From Sandaracinobacteroides sp041675905 (GTDB taxonomy: Bacteria > Pseudomonadota > Alphaproteobacteria > Sphingomonadales > Sphingomonadaceae): 64,000 bases of DNA. Positions 1-8,558 of the stretch are shown one piece after another (positions within the stretch are counted from its first letter, which is position 1; every line of letters begins with the position of its first letter). The position numbers were made by a program, and so were the translations under genes. The notes below the pieces were generated by a model. It ran no database searches and had not been told where the DNA came from. It saw only the letters and a list, made by a program, of their open reading frames with translations. The stretch spans positions 124,001 to 188,000 of the forward strand of contig JBAYSX010000001.1 of NCBI GenBank assembly GCA_041675905.1. Direction: 5' to 3'.

Positions 1-35
1 TTGGCGTAGCGGGAACAGTTGATTGGGGGTGGGGA
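1..35 (+). other. left edge, upstream of terminase gene
   Basis: Frame 1 reads two codons and then a TAG stop at positions 7-9, which could be the tail of an upstream gene; in RcGTA-type clusters that would be the small terminase subunit. This cannot be confirmed from 9 bases. Positions 25-35 are G-rich and act as the likely ribosome binding site for the terminase gene. Confidence 0.3.
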
Positions 36-1349
36 ATGGGGCGCGAACTGTCGTTGATGGAGCGGCTGGTGCGGTTGCCGCATCGCTATCGTGGCGAAAT
101 TCTGGCGGCATTTCCCGATGACATGCGGCTGGCGGTGCTGGAGGGGTGGGGCTGGACGGCTCGACCGTCGCAGATGCCGCCCGCCAGCGACTGGACCGTC
201 TGGCTCATTATGGCGGGACGCGGATTTGGCAAGACGCGGGCGGGGGCTGAATGGGTAACGCGCATGGCACTGGAAGAACCCGGCTGTCGGATCGGCCTGG
301 TGGGGGCGACAGCACATGATGCTGAATCGGTTATGTTGAAAGGAGAGTCAGGGTTATTGGCTGTAGCTCCGGCGGGATTTGCGCCGACCTGGCGCAGTTC
401 GAAGAAGGAATTGCGCTGGCCCAATGGCTCAACCGGCATGCTGTTTTCGGCGGTCGAGCCGGATTCCTTGCGCGGGCCGCAATTTCATTACGCCTGGTGC
501 GATGAAATTGCGGCGTGGCCACGGCCAAAGGCGGCCTGGGACAATCTGAAAATGGGATTGCGGCTGGGGCGGCAGCCCCGGGCAGTCGTGACGACAACGC
601 CAAGACCCTTGCGATTTTTGCGGGACCTGGCGGTGGCGGGCGGCGTGGTCGTGTCGCGGGGGTCGACTTTCGATAATCGTGCCAATTTGCCGGCGTCGTT
701 CCTGACGGATTTGCATTCCTCTTATGGGGGCACCGGATTGGGGCGGCAGGAATTGATGGGGGAATTACTGGAATCCCGGGACGGCGCGCTGTGGAGCCGG
801 GACGGACTGGAGAGATGCCGGGAGCGGGCGGCTCCGGCTGATCTGGTGCGAGTGGTGGTTGGCGTCGATCCGCCAGCCGGGCCGGGCGGGTGCGGCATCG
901 TCGTGGCCGGTCTTGATGCGGCGGGCGTAGCTTTTGTCCTGGCGGATGCGAGTGTCAGCGGGTCTGCTCCCGAAGTCTGGGCGGCGGCGGTGCGTGCGGC
1001 GGTGGCGCGGCATGATGCGGACCGGGTGGTAGCGGAAATCAATAATGGGGGGGCGATGGTTAGCAGTGTGCTGAAGGCGGCGGATATGCGTTTGCCGCTG
1101 AAGACGGTGCGTGCATCGCGCGGGAAATCGGCGCGGGCGGAACCCGTTTCGGCGCTCTATGCGGCGGTGCGTGTGCGCCACGTCGGCTGCTTTGCCGAAC
1201 TTGAGGATGAAATGTGCGGCTTGCTGGCTGGAGGTGGTTATGTCGGGCCGGGGAGTTCGCCGGATCGCGCCGATGCGCTGGTATGGGCGCTGACGGAATT
1301 GCTTTTGGTCGATGCGGGCGGACGACCGGCGTTGCGGGCGCTGGTGTAA
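36..1349 (+). CDS. phage/GTA terminase large subunit (RcGTA g2-like)
   Basis: DNA-packaging motor of a tailed phage or gene transfer agent: an ATPase that pumps DNA into the prohead plus a nuclease that cuts it. The 437-residue protein has a Walker A motif (GRGFGKT, residues 61-67), a Walker B motif (AWCDE, 153-157), a TTTPRP coupling motif (about 186-191), and a C-terminal RNase H-like nuclease with acidic residues at D278 (VDPP), E334 (AEIN) and an Asp in DRADALVWAL near the end. A G-rich ribosome binding site precedes the ATG. It is the first gene of the structural cluster. Length and context fit the GTA type. Nothing looks broken. Confidence 0.95.
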   Translation: MGRELSLMERLVRLPHRYRGEILAAFPDDMRLAVLEGWGWTARPSQMPPASDWTVWLIMAGRGFGKTRAGAEWVTRMALEEPGCRIGLVGATAHDAESVMLKGESGLLAVAPAGFAPTWRSSKKELRWPNGSTGMLFSAVEPDSLRGPQFHYAWCDEIAAWPRPKAAWDNLKMGLRLGRQPRAVVTTTPRPLRFLRDLAVAGGVVVSRGSTFDNRANLPASFLTDLHSSYGGTGLGRQELMGELLESRDGALWSRDGLERCRERAAPADLVRVVVGVDPPAGPGGCGIVVAGLDAAGVAFVLADASVSGSAPEVWAAAVRAAVARHDADRVVAEINNGGAMVSSVLKAADMRLPLKTVRASRGKSARAEPVSALYAAVRVRHVGCFAELEDEMCGLLAGGGYVGPGSSPDRADALVWALTELLLVDAGGRPALRALV

Positions 1350-1370
1350 GGTTGGCGGTAGGGGAAAATC

Positions 1371-1643
1371 ATGAAGTGGAAGTTCGTGCGCTGGATGCAG
1401 CAGCGCGCCCAGGAGCCCGCGACATGGATGGGCATGGCGATGATTGCCGTGGTGATGGGCTCCGATCCGGTGCGCGCCCATGGCATGGCGGAGGCGATTT
1501 CGCTGATCGTGGGCGGCGGGCTGGTGGCGGGTGGGACGGGGCGGCGGATGCTGATGCGCCGTCGGGCCGTGGATGATGGTGCGTTGCCGGAATGTGAGTC
1601 TGTTGTTGAGCGCGATCTCCGCGATGGCGGGGGGATGCGCTGA
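1371..1643 (+). CDS. small membrane protein of the phage/GTA cluster
   Basis: A 90-residue protein of unknown function between the terminase and portal genes. It has one or two hydrophobic stretches (around residues 18-30 and 42-55, Gly- and Ala-rich), a basic N terminus and a basic/acidic C-terminal tail, so it is probably membrane-bound. Its stop overlaps the portal start by one base (TGATG), suggesting coupled translation. Small unnamed membrane proteins are common at this place in sphingomonad prophages. A holin role is conceivable, but no lysis gene lies nearby to support it. Confidence 0.75.
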   Translation: MKWKFVRWMQQRAQEPATWMGMAMIAVVMGSDPVRAHGMAEAISLIVGGGLVAGGTGRRMLMRRRAVDDGALPECESVVERDLRDGGGMR

Positions 1644-2767
1644 TGCGGTGGGACTGGAAAAGCTGGTTTGGCGGTGAGGTAAAGCACGCGTCTGTGCCCC
1701 GTCAGTGGGGTGTACGGCACGGCGGCGGTGGTGAGGTGCCGGCGTCTTATGAAGCGCGGGTGCGGGAAGCGATGCGCAACGGGATCGCACATCGGGCGAT
1801 ACGGCTGGTGGCGGAGGGCGCAGCTTCGGCGCCGCTGATGGCCTCGGGAGAGGAACATGCGGCGCTGGGGCTGTTGCCACCCCTGCTGATCGAGACGATC
1901 GCAACGCATTTACTGTTGCATGGCAATGCGTTTCTGGAAACGGGGCTGGATCATCGCGGTCGGCCAGGAGCTTTATGGGCGTTGCGACCGGAGCGGATGC
2001 GACTGGAAACGGATACCAACGGCTGGCCTGCCGCGTGGGTGTATCGACCTGGTGCGCAAGCGGTACGCTATCCGGCTGAAGGCGATGCCGCCCGACCGGG
2101 ATTGTTGCATATTCGTAATTTCGATCCGCTGGACGATCATATGGGGGCGGGGGCGTTGGCGGGGGCTGCCGAAGGGGTAGCATTACTGAATGCGGCATCG
2201 CGATGGAACCGGGCTTTGCTGGCTAATGCTGCGCGGCCTTCGGGTGCGCTCGTGGTGGAGGATGCGAACGGGCCGCTTTCTGCCGAGCAATTCGACCGGT
2301 TGCGCGATGAGATCGAGGCCGGATTCCAGGGGGCGGCCAACGCCGGGCGCCCGATGTTGCTGGAAGGTGGATTGAAGTGGCAGCCGTTGGCCATGACACC
2401 GGCGGAAATGGATTTTGCGAGATTGCGGGAACAGGCGGCGCGGGAAGTGGCGCTTAGTCTGGGGGTGCCGCCGCTGTTGCTGGGGCTGCCGGGGGATTCC
2501 ACCTATTCCAATTATGCAGAGGCGAATGTGTCGTTGTGGCGACTGACGCTGTTGCCAATGTTGCGCAAGATTCTGGCGGCGGTGTCGGCGCATTTGCAGA
2601 TGTGGTGGCCGGGCATTTCGCTGGAAGTGGATATGGATGCGGTGCCGGCTCTGTGGGCCGACCGCGAATTGCTGTGGCGGCACGTGTCTTCGGCGGATTT
2701 TCTGAGCGAGGATGAGAAACGCGAGATGCTGGGCTGGGGGCCACGGGCGAAGGAGGCACGCGCTTGA
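1643..2767 (+). CDS. phage/GTA portal protein, HK97 type (RcGTA g3-like)
   Basis: Forms the dodecameric ring at one capsid vertex through which DNA enters and to which the tail is joined. The 374-residue sequence shows the HK97-family pattern: an N-terminal alpha/beta region with LLLHGNAFLE and ALRPERM, the middle LLHIRNFDP segment, and the conserved C-terminal block with LGVPPLLLGLPGDSTYSNYAEA followed by a helical wing ending in LPMLRKILA. It is slightly short for HK97 portals, as is usual in GTAs. It overlaps its upstream neighbour by 1 base and the protease gene by 4 bases. Confidence 0.95.
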   Translation: MRWDWKSWFGGEVKHASVPRQWGVRHGGGGEVPASYEARVREAMRNGIAHRAIRLVAEGAASAPLMASGEEHAALGLLPPLLIETIATHLLLHGNAFLETGLDHRGRPGALWALRPERMRLETDTNGWPAAWVYRPGAQAVRYPAEGDAARPGLLHIRNFDPLDDHMGAGALAGAAEGVALLNAASRWNRALLANAARPSGALVVEDANGPLSAEQFDRLRDEIEAGFQGAANAGRPMLLEGGLKWQPLAMTPAEMDFARLREQAAREVALSLGVPPLLLGLPGDSTYSNYAEANVSLWRLTLLPMLRKILAAVSAHLQMWWPGISLEVDMDAVPALWADRELLWRHVSSADFLSEDEKREMLGWGPRAKEARA

Positions 2768-3168
2768 CCGATATGGTGATGATTTCTGGCTATGTCAGCC
2801 GGTTCAACACGCCAGACCGGAGTGGGGATATCATGCGACGGCGATCCTTTCTGGGAGCGAAAGCAGATGTGCCATTATTATGGCAGCATGATGTGGCGCG
2901 GCCCATTGGACGGGTGGTGTCGCTGACCGAAGATGCGCGCGGGTTGAGGATGGTGGCGCGGATTAGCGCGGGTTGCCGCGATGGGCTGGATGCGCTGGCG
3001 CTGGTGCGTTCGGGCGCGATCGATGGGCTGTCTTTCGGCTATCGCGTGAAGGAAGCGCGCAAGGTTGCGGGCGGCGGGCGCGAGATTTTGAAGGTGGAAT
3101 TGCTGGAATGTTCGGTGGTGACGCTGCCGATGCATCCCGATGCGCGGGTCGATGCGATCGGGGAATAG
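2764..3168 (+). CDS. HK97-family prohead protease (RcGTA g4-like)
   Basis: Serine protease that matures the prohead by cleaving the capsid protein's scaffold part. The 134-residue protein carries the U35/S78-type core: His42 in WQHD and Ser90 in GLSFGY, with the conserved LLECSVVTLPMHPDA block after it. The best start is TTG at 2764, overlapping the portal stop by four bases (TTGA). ATG codons at 2773 and 2779 are alternatives. It is shorter than the ~180-residue RcGTA enzyme, but the core is complete. Confidence 0.93.
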   Translation: MTDMVMISGYVSRFNTPDRSGDIMRRRSFLGAKADVPLLWQHDVARPIGRVVSLTEDARGLRMVARISAGCRDGLDALALVRSGAIDGLSFGYRVKEARKVAGGGREILKVELLECSVVTLPMHPDARVDAIGE

Positions 3169-3193
3169 GGTTACCGGGCAAGGAGAGCGTAGA

Positions 3194-4333
3194 ATGACCT
3201 ATGAGGTAAAGGCTGACGTGATGGTTACGTCGGAAGAGGACGCAGGCACCATTACGGTGGAGCAGATGCAGGCGGCGGTGACTGAGCTGAAATCGGATGT
3301 GGCTTCGCTGTCGAAGCGGCTGGTGTCCAACGGAAAGCCGATGCTGGCTGGTGTGCGGGACGGGGTGGAGCGCTCGGCTTTCGGGGAGCAATATTTGCGT
3401 AAAGGGGTGGATTTGGACTTCGAACACAAGAAGCTGACCGTTTCGACCGGAGCAGAAGGCGGGTTGGCCGTGCCAACCGAGATCGATGCCGTGATCGAGC
3501 GGCGCCTGGCGTCGCTTTCCCCTATCCGCGGCATCGCCAATGTGGTGAAAGTAGGTTCGTCGCATTATCGCAAGCTGGTCGCCGTGGGCAATCTGGCGTC
3601 GGGCTGGGTGTCCGAAACAGCCGCGCGCACGGAGACGGCGACGCCGACGTTCCAGGAAATCGCACCGCCCATGGGCGAAATTTACGCCAATCCGGCGGCG
3701 AGCCAGCAGATGCTGGATGACACGATGTTTGACGTGGAATCCTGGCTGGCCGGAGAGATTGCCGCGGAATTTTCCCGGGCGGAAGGCGTGGCGTTTGTAA
3801 ATGGCACGGGCGTTGGACAGCCGAAAGGGTTTCTGACCTATCCGGTAGCCATAACAGGGGATGCAGCGCGACCATGGGGCACGTTGCAATGTGTGCCCTC
3901 GGGCGATGCGGGTGCATTTGCCGTCACCAATCCGGCAGACAAGCTGATTGATCTGGTCCATGCTGTTCGGACGCCCTACCGTCAGGGTGCGGTTTTTGTT
4001 ATGAATTCCAATACGCTGGCGACTGTGCGCAAGTTCAAGGACGGCGATGGTGGCTTTATCTGGCGGCCCGGCATGATCGACGGGCAGCCGGACACATTAC
4101 TGGGCTATCCGGTGGTGGAAGTAGATGCGATGCCGGACATTGCGGCCAACTCGCTTTCGATTGCATTTGGTAATTTCTGGACCGGTTATGTAATCGCCGA
4201 GCGCGGCGAAACATCCGTGTTGCGCGATCCCTATTCCAACAAGCCCTATGTACATTTTTATGCGACGCGGCGTGTTGGCGGGGCTGTCGCAAATAGCGAG
4301 GCGATCAAGGTGATGCGCTTTTCGGCGAGCTGA
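3194..4333 (+). CDS. phage/GTA major capsid protein, HK97 fold (RcGTA g5-like)
   Basis: Builds the particle head. The ATG at 3194 was chosen because a strong AAGGAGAG lies 7-8 bases before it (3179-3186); the longer reading frame from 3140 overlaps the protease gene. The 379-residue protein has a charged, helical N-terminal part of about 80 residues (a likely scaffold domain removed by the protease), then the HK97 capsid core with LAVPTEIDAVIERRL, the ASQQMLDDT spine region, FVNGTGVGQPKGFLTY, FVMNSNTLATVRKFKD, and a C-terminal LLGYPVVEVDAMP and IAFGNF block. A terminator-like hairpin follows it. Confidence 0.95.
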   Translation: MTYEVKADVMVTSEEDAGTITVEQMQAAVTELKSDVASLSKRLVSNGKPMLAGVRDGVERSAFGEQYLRKGVDLDFEHKKLTVSTGAEGGLAVPTEIDAVIERRLASLSPIRGIANVVKVGSSHYRKLVAVGNLASGWVSETAARTETATPTFQEIAPPMGEIYANPAASQQMLDDTMFDVESWLAGEIAAEFSRAEGVAFVNGTGVGQPKGFLTYPVAITGDAARPWGTLQCVPSGDAGAFAVTNPADKLIDLVHAVRTPYRQGAVFVMNSNTLATVRKFKDGDGGFIWRPGMIDGQPDTLLGYPVVEVDAMPDIAANSLSIAFGNFWTGYVIAERGETSVLRDPYSNKPYVHFYATRRVGGAVANSEAIKVMRFSAS

Positions 4334-4397
4334 GCGCGTGGGCGGGCGGGGGAGGCTCGCCCGGCGCGCTGCGGAGCGGTCTGACGGCCGCGCAGTG

Positions 4398-4426
4398 GAG
4401 GGGGGCGATACGGCCCCCCTCTTTCG
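4398..4426 (+). terminator. hairpin after the capsid gene
   Basis: A G-rich arm at 4398-4405 pairs with a C-rich arm at 4414-4421 over 8 base pairs, leaving an 8-base loop, and three T residues follow directly, then CGTATT. It looks like an intrinsic terminator, though with a weak T run. A second G/C-rich inverted repeat lies just upstream at about 4342-4370. Partial termination here would raise capsid mRNA relative to the genes downstream. Confidence 0.55.
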
Positions 4427-4453
4427 TATTCACAAGCTGCACGGGGGCGTGGG

Positions 4454-6973
4454 ATGGCGATTATCCTGGCATCGATCGAAGAAAATGGCTGGGTGATGGC
4501 CCTGCGCGGCGCCTGGCCAGAAAGCGTTTCATACAGCGCCTTCGCGCTTGACCCCGACGGGACGCCGAAGGTTAACCTGACCGTTCATTCGGCGGGGTTC
4601 GACCGCGTTGGCGGGCAGGCCGTGGCGAACAGCGCGCGGGTGCGGCAGATCGTGGCGACGAAGCCCCTCCGCAAAGCGTATCCTGACCACGCGGAAGTGT
4701 TCGAGATCGACCATGGCGATGGTACGCGCACGGTGCGTCTGGCTCTTTCCAGCCAAATCTACGCCGGCGATGTAGTGGCGGCATGTTCCTTTGCCGCCGG
4801 CTGGCATGCGGGTGAAGGAGCGGACACGCCGGTTGTGACCAATCATTCCACCCTTGCCGTGCCAATGCCCATCGTGCGGTCGGCGTCGCCACAGTGGCAA
4901 ATGATCGAGGGCGCCGGATCGCGGTTCGACCTGCTGGTAGCCAGCCATCACCCGGAACATCATGGCGTGGAACTGCACCAGGCGGTTGCCGGCGTGAAAT
5001 TCACGGCCACCGATGGCACCACCACGAATGACGTATGGGTGACGGGGCTTTCAACCTCCACCGTCTATGGCGACAATCTGCGCTGCATCGGACTTGATCC
5101 GGTGGCTTCCGGGCTGTTCAATGGACTGAATCCGGGCCACATCATTACGACATGGACGGTTTACCCGTGGATCGGGGAACCGCGCACCTGCGGAACATTT
5201 GCGCCTGCGGAAGCATCTTCCGCTGCCCGCACAATCGCCGCGGAAGTGCCGATCATGGCCAGTTATGATCCGGGGCGGACGGTGTTCCCTCGCAGGGTAG
5301 TGTATGTGGATGCAGCGACGGGATCCACCACGGCGTCGGCTGATATGGTTGCCGATAATCTGGCTGGCGCGAAGGCCGGAACGGCTGCCGCCAACATCTC
5401 GGCTGCGCTTCAGGCGATATATTTGCAAGGCACCAACATTCCGGGGATCAATGGCTTTACCGCCCGTGCCAGTGCCGCGACATGGGCAGAGATTGTGCTG
5501 GCTCCGGGTGTGCAGACATGGGGCAACACAACGATCAACGCGGGTATCAGTCAGGGACTGGACGGCTGTGTCGTTATCAAGGGCGATCCTGATGACGCCA
5601 AGCCGCGCGAGAACTGTATCTGGAACACCACCGCAAGCGCAGCAAGCCCTCCTGCTGGCATCTTCCGGTTTTGGCTGGACTCCCTGACGGTGGGACTGGG
5701 CGAAAACGCCCTTCTCCTCGGGGCGACCAAATATATCCACGTCAATAATGTAACAATGAAGGGGAAGCCGGATTTTACGTCTGGCACCGTCCTGCTTCAC
5801 GCGACCACCGTTAATGAAGGCCAGTACCAGCTTTCCGCGACCAATTCCCGGTTGAGCAGTTATGCGGGAACGCTGCGGGGCAACTGGTCTGCGGCGGGAT
5901 TGCTACGGAACTTTGAAACCTGGGGAACGGCCAACGCCATCACCCATGTTACGAGCCGCAAGGTGTTGAATTGGGAGTCCAGCCTTACCACCGGAGGGGA
6001 AAGCTTCAACTTTCGTTCCGGCACAACCGACTATATGATCTGGCAGTGCGAAGGGTACCAGAATAACGGCGTGCTCTTCAACACGTCAACGAGCCGTGTT
6101 GTGGATGGCGTCAATGAAACTGTCCGTCTGGCAGTGGTGGCGTCTATTGTCGAGCGATCCGGTTCGGACACCGGAAGAATTGTCGCTTATGGGTCAAGCA
6201 GCAATTCGCTGGTGGACTGCATTTTCGACGGTTTCTCGACCGTGGGCAATGCCATCAACCTGCACAACGACTCAACCGGAAAGAACATTCGCCATCCGAA
6301 CACGGTCTTCATCAATAGCTGGATCGACCGTCTTGCCACCAAGCATGATGTGTTTGGCACGGACGGAACGAAAACGGCGGCATGGGATACACTCTATGCT
6401 GTCGGCTACAGGGGCAATGTCCAGAACCATCGCAACCATGGTTCGCCGCCTGGTCATTTCAATTTTGAATATATCGGCCTTGGCTCGGTAGCCAACCCCG
6501 GCCCGTATGAGCCGCCGTTCGGGACCAATACCTATCCGAAATATGTGAACGATCTTTCCAGCTACGGTCCGGAGAGCGGCGGTGTGGAAGGGGCGGTGAC
6601 GCCCGGTAACGGCGATTACCGGCCAGACGCCGGATCGCCTGCATTGAACCGGGCGGGCGTGTCGAACCTGGACGTTTATCTGGATGGCGTGACGCCAAGA
6701 CCCGCTGTGGGTGTGGCGGGGGCCCTGGGCAGTCTTGCCGGGGCGATAGTGCCTGAGCTTGCGCCCGCCATGGCGGTGTCTGTTGTGACAGCGGGAGAGT
6801 GCGTGCTCTCCGGTGTCGGACCGGTTGGCGCAGTGAGGCCGACAGTGTCTGTTTTGGTGGTGAACGGGTCGGCGGGACTGGTTTCGACCGGAGGAGGGCC
6901 AGGGGAGGCGCCGGCTGCGAATTGTGGGCCGTCGGCAGGGCAAGTGCGTGTGTTGCGGGTGCGCCCGGACTGA
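4454..6973 (+). CDS. beta-helix spike-like protein in the phage/GTA head module
   Basis: An 839-residue protein between the capsid and connector genes, where RcGTA has no gene. The N-terminal ~280 residues form a separate beta-rich part I do not recognise. From about residue 283 (VVYVDAATGS) to 760 it reads as a right-handed parallel beta-helix, with rungs rich in N, T, S, G and V, and it ends with the typical GDYRPDAGSPALNRAG and DGVTPRPAVG cap. The last ~75 residues are Gly/Val/Ala-rich. No signal peptide is seen. Beta-helix proteins in phages are usually receptor-binding spikes or polysaccharide depolymerases. The following two genes support a fibre or spike role. The substrate is unknown. 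The fold is inferred from sequence pattern only. Confidence 0.7.
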   Translation: MAIILASIEENGWVMALRGAWPESVSYSAFALDPDGTPKVNLTVHSAGFDRVGGQAVANSARVRQIVATKPLRKAYPDHAEVFEIDHGDGTRTVRLALSSQIYAGDVVAACSFAAGWHAGEGADTPVVTNHSTLAVPMPIVRSASPQWQMIEGAGSRFDLLVASHHPEHHGVELHQAVAGVKFTATDGTTTNDVWVTGLSTSTVYGDNLRCIGLDPVASGLFNGLNPGHIITTWTVYPWIGEPRTCGTFAPAEASSAARTIAAEVPIMASYDPGRTVFPRRVVYVDAATGSTTASADMVADNLAGAKAGTAAANISAALQAIYLQGTNIPGINGFTARASAATWAEIVLAPGVQTWGNTTINAGISQGLDGCVVIKGDPDDAKPRENCIWNTTASAASPPAGIFRFWLDSLTVGLGENALLLGATKYIHVNNVTMKGKPDFTSGTVLLHATTVNEGQYQLSATNSRLSSYAGTLRGNWSAAGLLRNFETWGTANAITHVTSRKVLNWESSLTTGGESFNFRSGTTDYMIWQCEGYQNNGVLFNTSTSRVVDGVNETVRLAVVASIVERSGSDTGRIVAYGSSSNSLVDCIFDGFSTVGNAINLHNDSTGKNIRHPNTVFINSWIDRLATKHDVFGTDGTKTAAWDTLYAVGYRGNVQNHRNHGSPPGHFNFEYIGLGSVANPGPYEPPFGTNTYPKYVNDLSSYGPESGGVEGAVTPGNGDYRPDAGSPALNRAGVSNLDVYLDGVTPRPAVGVAGALGSLAGAIVPELAPAMAVSVVTAGECVLSGVGPVGAVRPTVSVLVVNGSAGLVSTGGGPGEAPAANCGPSAGQVRVLRVRPD

Positions 6974-7001
6974 TCGGGCAGGGTGGCAAGGAGAGATTGA
7001 T

Positions 7002-7370
7002 ATGGCGAAATGGGTTTCTGCAGATGTGCTGGATGGCGCGCTGTTGGTGGTGGCAGAGGCAACCAGAATGGTAGCTGTGTCCGGTCAGCCGTTGGATTAT
7101 GTGTCTGCGACCGCGGGAGTGTTGGCGGAAACGGCGCTGTCTGCGGCGGACTTTGTTGCAGGCGCCGGGGCCGCATCGGGGCGGAAAATTACCGTGACGG
7201 CCAAAAGTGATGTTGCCGTGACGACAAGCGGGACCGCGGACCATGTGGCGTTGCTGGATGAGGCGGGGTCGCGGCTTCTCTATGTAACGACTTGTCCGGC
7301 GCAGGTGTTGACGGCAGGTGGGACCGCCAATTTTGCGGCCTGGACGATTGAGGTCGGGGCGCCCTTCTGA
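7002..7370 (+). CDS. small conserved phage protein (unknown role)
   Basis: A 122-residue protein starting at the ATG preceded by AAGGAGA (about 6988-6994); the frame runs further upstream but without a ribosome site. The sequence is beta-rich, with MAKWVSADVLDGAL at the N terminus, a GRKITVTAK strand, HVALLDEAGSRLLYVTTCPAQVLTAGGT and a final WTIEVGAPF. I recall similar small proteins of unknown function beside fibre or capsid genes of alphaproteobacterial phages. It sits between the beta-helix protein and an adaptor-like gene, so a decoration or fibre-linked structural role is a reasonable guess. Confidence 0.75.
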   Translation: MAKWVSADVLDGALLVVAEATRMVAVSGQPLDYVSATAGVLAETALSAADFVAGAGAASGRKITVTAKSDVAVTTSGTADHVALLDEAGSRLLYVTTCPAQVLTAGGTANFAAWTIEVGAPF

Positions 7371-7413
7371 CGCCGGCTTGACCAGGAAATGAGAAATTTG
7401 GAGGGGCGTAGCG

Positions 7414-7689
7414 ATGTTCCTGAAGGATCGGGACGCGGTGCTCGACTATCGTCTGGACTGGCGCGAGGCGTGCGTGGACGGTGTGGCGATCACGGCCAGC
7501 GTGTGGAGCGTGGAGCCGGGGCATGACGGGGCAATCTCGGTCAGCGACGTGGCGATCGGGGACTTGTGGACATCCGCCATGCTGGGTGGCGGGGTTGCCG
7601 GCTGTGTGTACCGGGTGGGCAACCGCGTGACGCTGTCGGACGGGCGCGTGGACGAGCGCAGTCTGGTGGTGCGTGTGGAGGAACGTTGA
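7414..7689 (+). CDS. phage fibre-tail-adaptor-like small protein
   Basis: A 91-residue protein. The opening (KDRDAVLDYRLDWREA, then DGVAITASVWSVEPG) matches the pattern I know from small phage fibre-adaptor proteins: D-Y-x-x-D-W, then a short immunoglobulin-like domain, here closing with RVTLSDGRVDERSLVVRVEE. Such proteins are found beside fibre or spike genes. Its stop overlaps the connector start by one base (TGATG), which ties the inserted module translationally to the conserved head-tail genes. The family assignment is from memory of the pattern, not a search. Confidence 0.7.
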   Translation: MFLKDRDAVLDYRLDWREACVDGVAITASVWSVEPGHDGAISVSDVAIGDLWTSAMLGGGVAGCVYRVGNRVTLSDGRVDERSLVVRVEER

Positions 7690-8201
7690 TGGCTGGTGGC
7701 GGAAAAGCGCCGGTGGCGGCGTTGCTGGAAGAACTTAAACTATGGTTGCGGATTGAAGATACGGGCGAGGACGCATTGTTGCACCAGTTGCTGCATGCGG
7801 CGACCGGGGCGGCGGAAGCAATTCTGGGCTGGCTACTGATTGCGCGCGAGGTGGAGGAGCGGGGACGGCTGTCGGCCGGTGTGTTGCGGCTGACGGCGAC
7901 GCCGGTGCGAGAGCTGTTGTCGGTTGTGCGGCAGGAGGACGGAGCGCCGGTGGAAGCGGTGCTGAAAAACGGCTCTGTCGGACCGGCGCTGGTGCAAGCG
8001 TCCGTTATGCGGGCTGATGTCCGGGTGACATTTGTGGCTGGCGAGGCTGCGGACTGGAACGGGCTGGATGAGATGATCCGGCTGGCTGTCATTCGGCTGG
8101 CGGGGCATTTTTATGCGCACCGCGATGGCAGGGAGGATCCGGGTATTCCGCCAGCTGTGACGCGGATGCTGGAGCCGTTTCGAGGCCGGCGGCTGATTTA
8201 A
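7689..8201 (+). CDS. head-tail connector protein (RcGTA g6-like)
   Basis: Ring protein that sits under the portal and links head to tail. The ATG at 7689 overlaps the preceding stop by one base; the longer frame from 7566 lies inside that gene. The 170-residue protein is mainly helical, with LEELKLWLRIEDTGEDALLHQLLHAATGAAEAILG at the N terminus, a beta-rich middle (LRLTATPVREL) and a helical C-terminal part containing MIRLAVIRLAGHFYAHRD and a final basic tail. This matches the gp6-like connector family by length, order and pattern. Confidence 0.85.
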   Translation: MAGGGKAPVAALLEELKLWLRIEDTGEDALLHQLLHAATGAAEAILGWLLIAREVEERGRLSAGVLRLTATPVRELLSVVRQEDGAPVEAVLKNGSVGPALVQASVMRADVRVTFVAGEAADWNGLDEMIRLAVIRLAGHFYAHRDGREDPGIPPAVTRMLEPFRGRRLI

Positions 8202-8212
8202 GGGAGAGCGGA

Positions 8213-8554
8213 ATGGGACGCGAGGTTGCGGGTAAATTATCCGAGCGCGTTTGTATCCAGAAACGATCCGGGAGGACGGACGCCACGGGGGCATTGCAGG
8301 CGGACTGGGCGACGGTGACGGAGCGGTGGGCCGGGGTCCAGCCCGCGGGGACGGGGGTTTCGGCCTTTTCGTCGGTGGGAGCGGATACCTGGCTCACCTC
8401 GCGCCGATGGCGGGTGACGTTGCGGGCGGGCGTCTACCTGTCGTTGGATCAGCGGCTGGTATGGCGGGGCCGGCCGATGCGCATCGTCGGTATCCATGTC
8501 GATCCGGCGCAACCCGACCTGGTGATGGTTCTGGCGGAAGAATGGGGGAATTAG
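8213..8554 (+). CDS. phage head closure / head-tail adaptor protein (RcGTA g7-like)
   Basis: A 113-residue stopper or adaptor protein between connector and tail. It has the SPP1 gp16-type layout: L-x-E-R-V-x-I-Q at the N terminus, a middle W-A-x-V-x-P loop, and the C-terminal WRVTLRAG, QRLVWRGRPMRIVGI and DLVMVLAEEW strands. It begins 12 bases after the connector stop, with an AGGGAGAG ribosome site at the junction. Length is normal for the family. Confidence 0.88.
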   Translation: MGREVAGKLSERVCIQKRSGRTDATGALQADWATVTERWAGVQPAGTGVSAFSSVGADTWLTSRRWRVTLRAGVYLSLDQRLVWRGRPMRIVGIHVDPAQPDLVMVLAEEWGN

Positions 8555-8558
8555 GCCT

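Noticed and set aside
765..2198. 477-codon minus-strand frame opposite terminase and portal
   Set aside because: Shadow of the GC-rich + strand genes: Pro/Arg/His-rich, no domain pattern, and the + strand products are clear.
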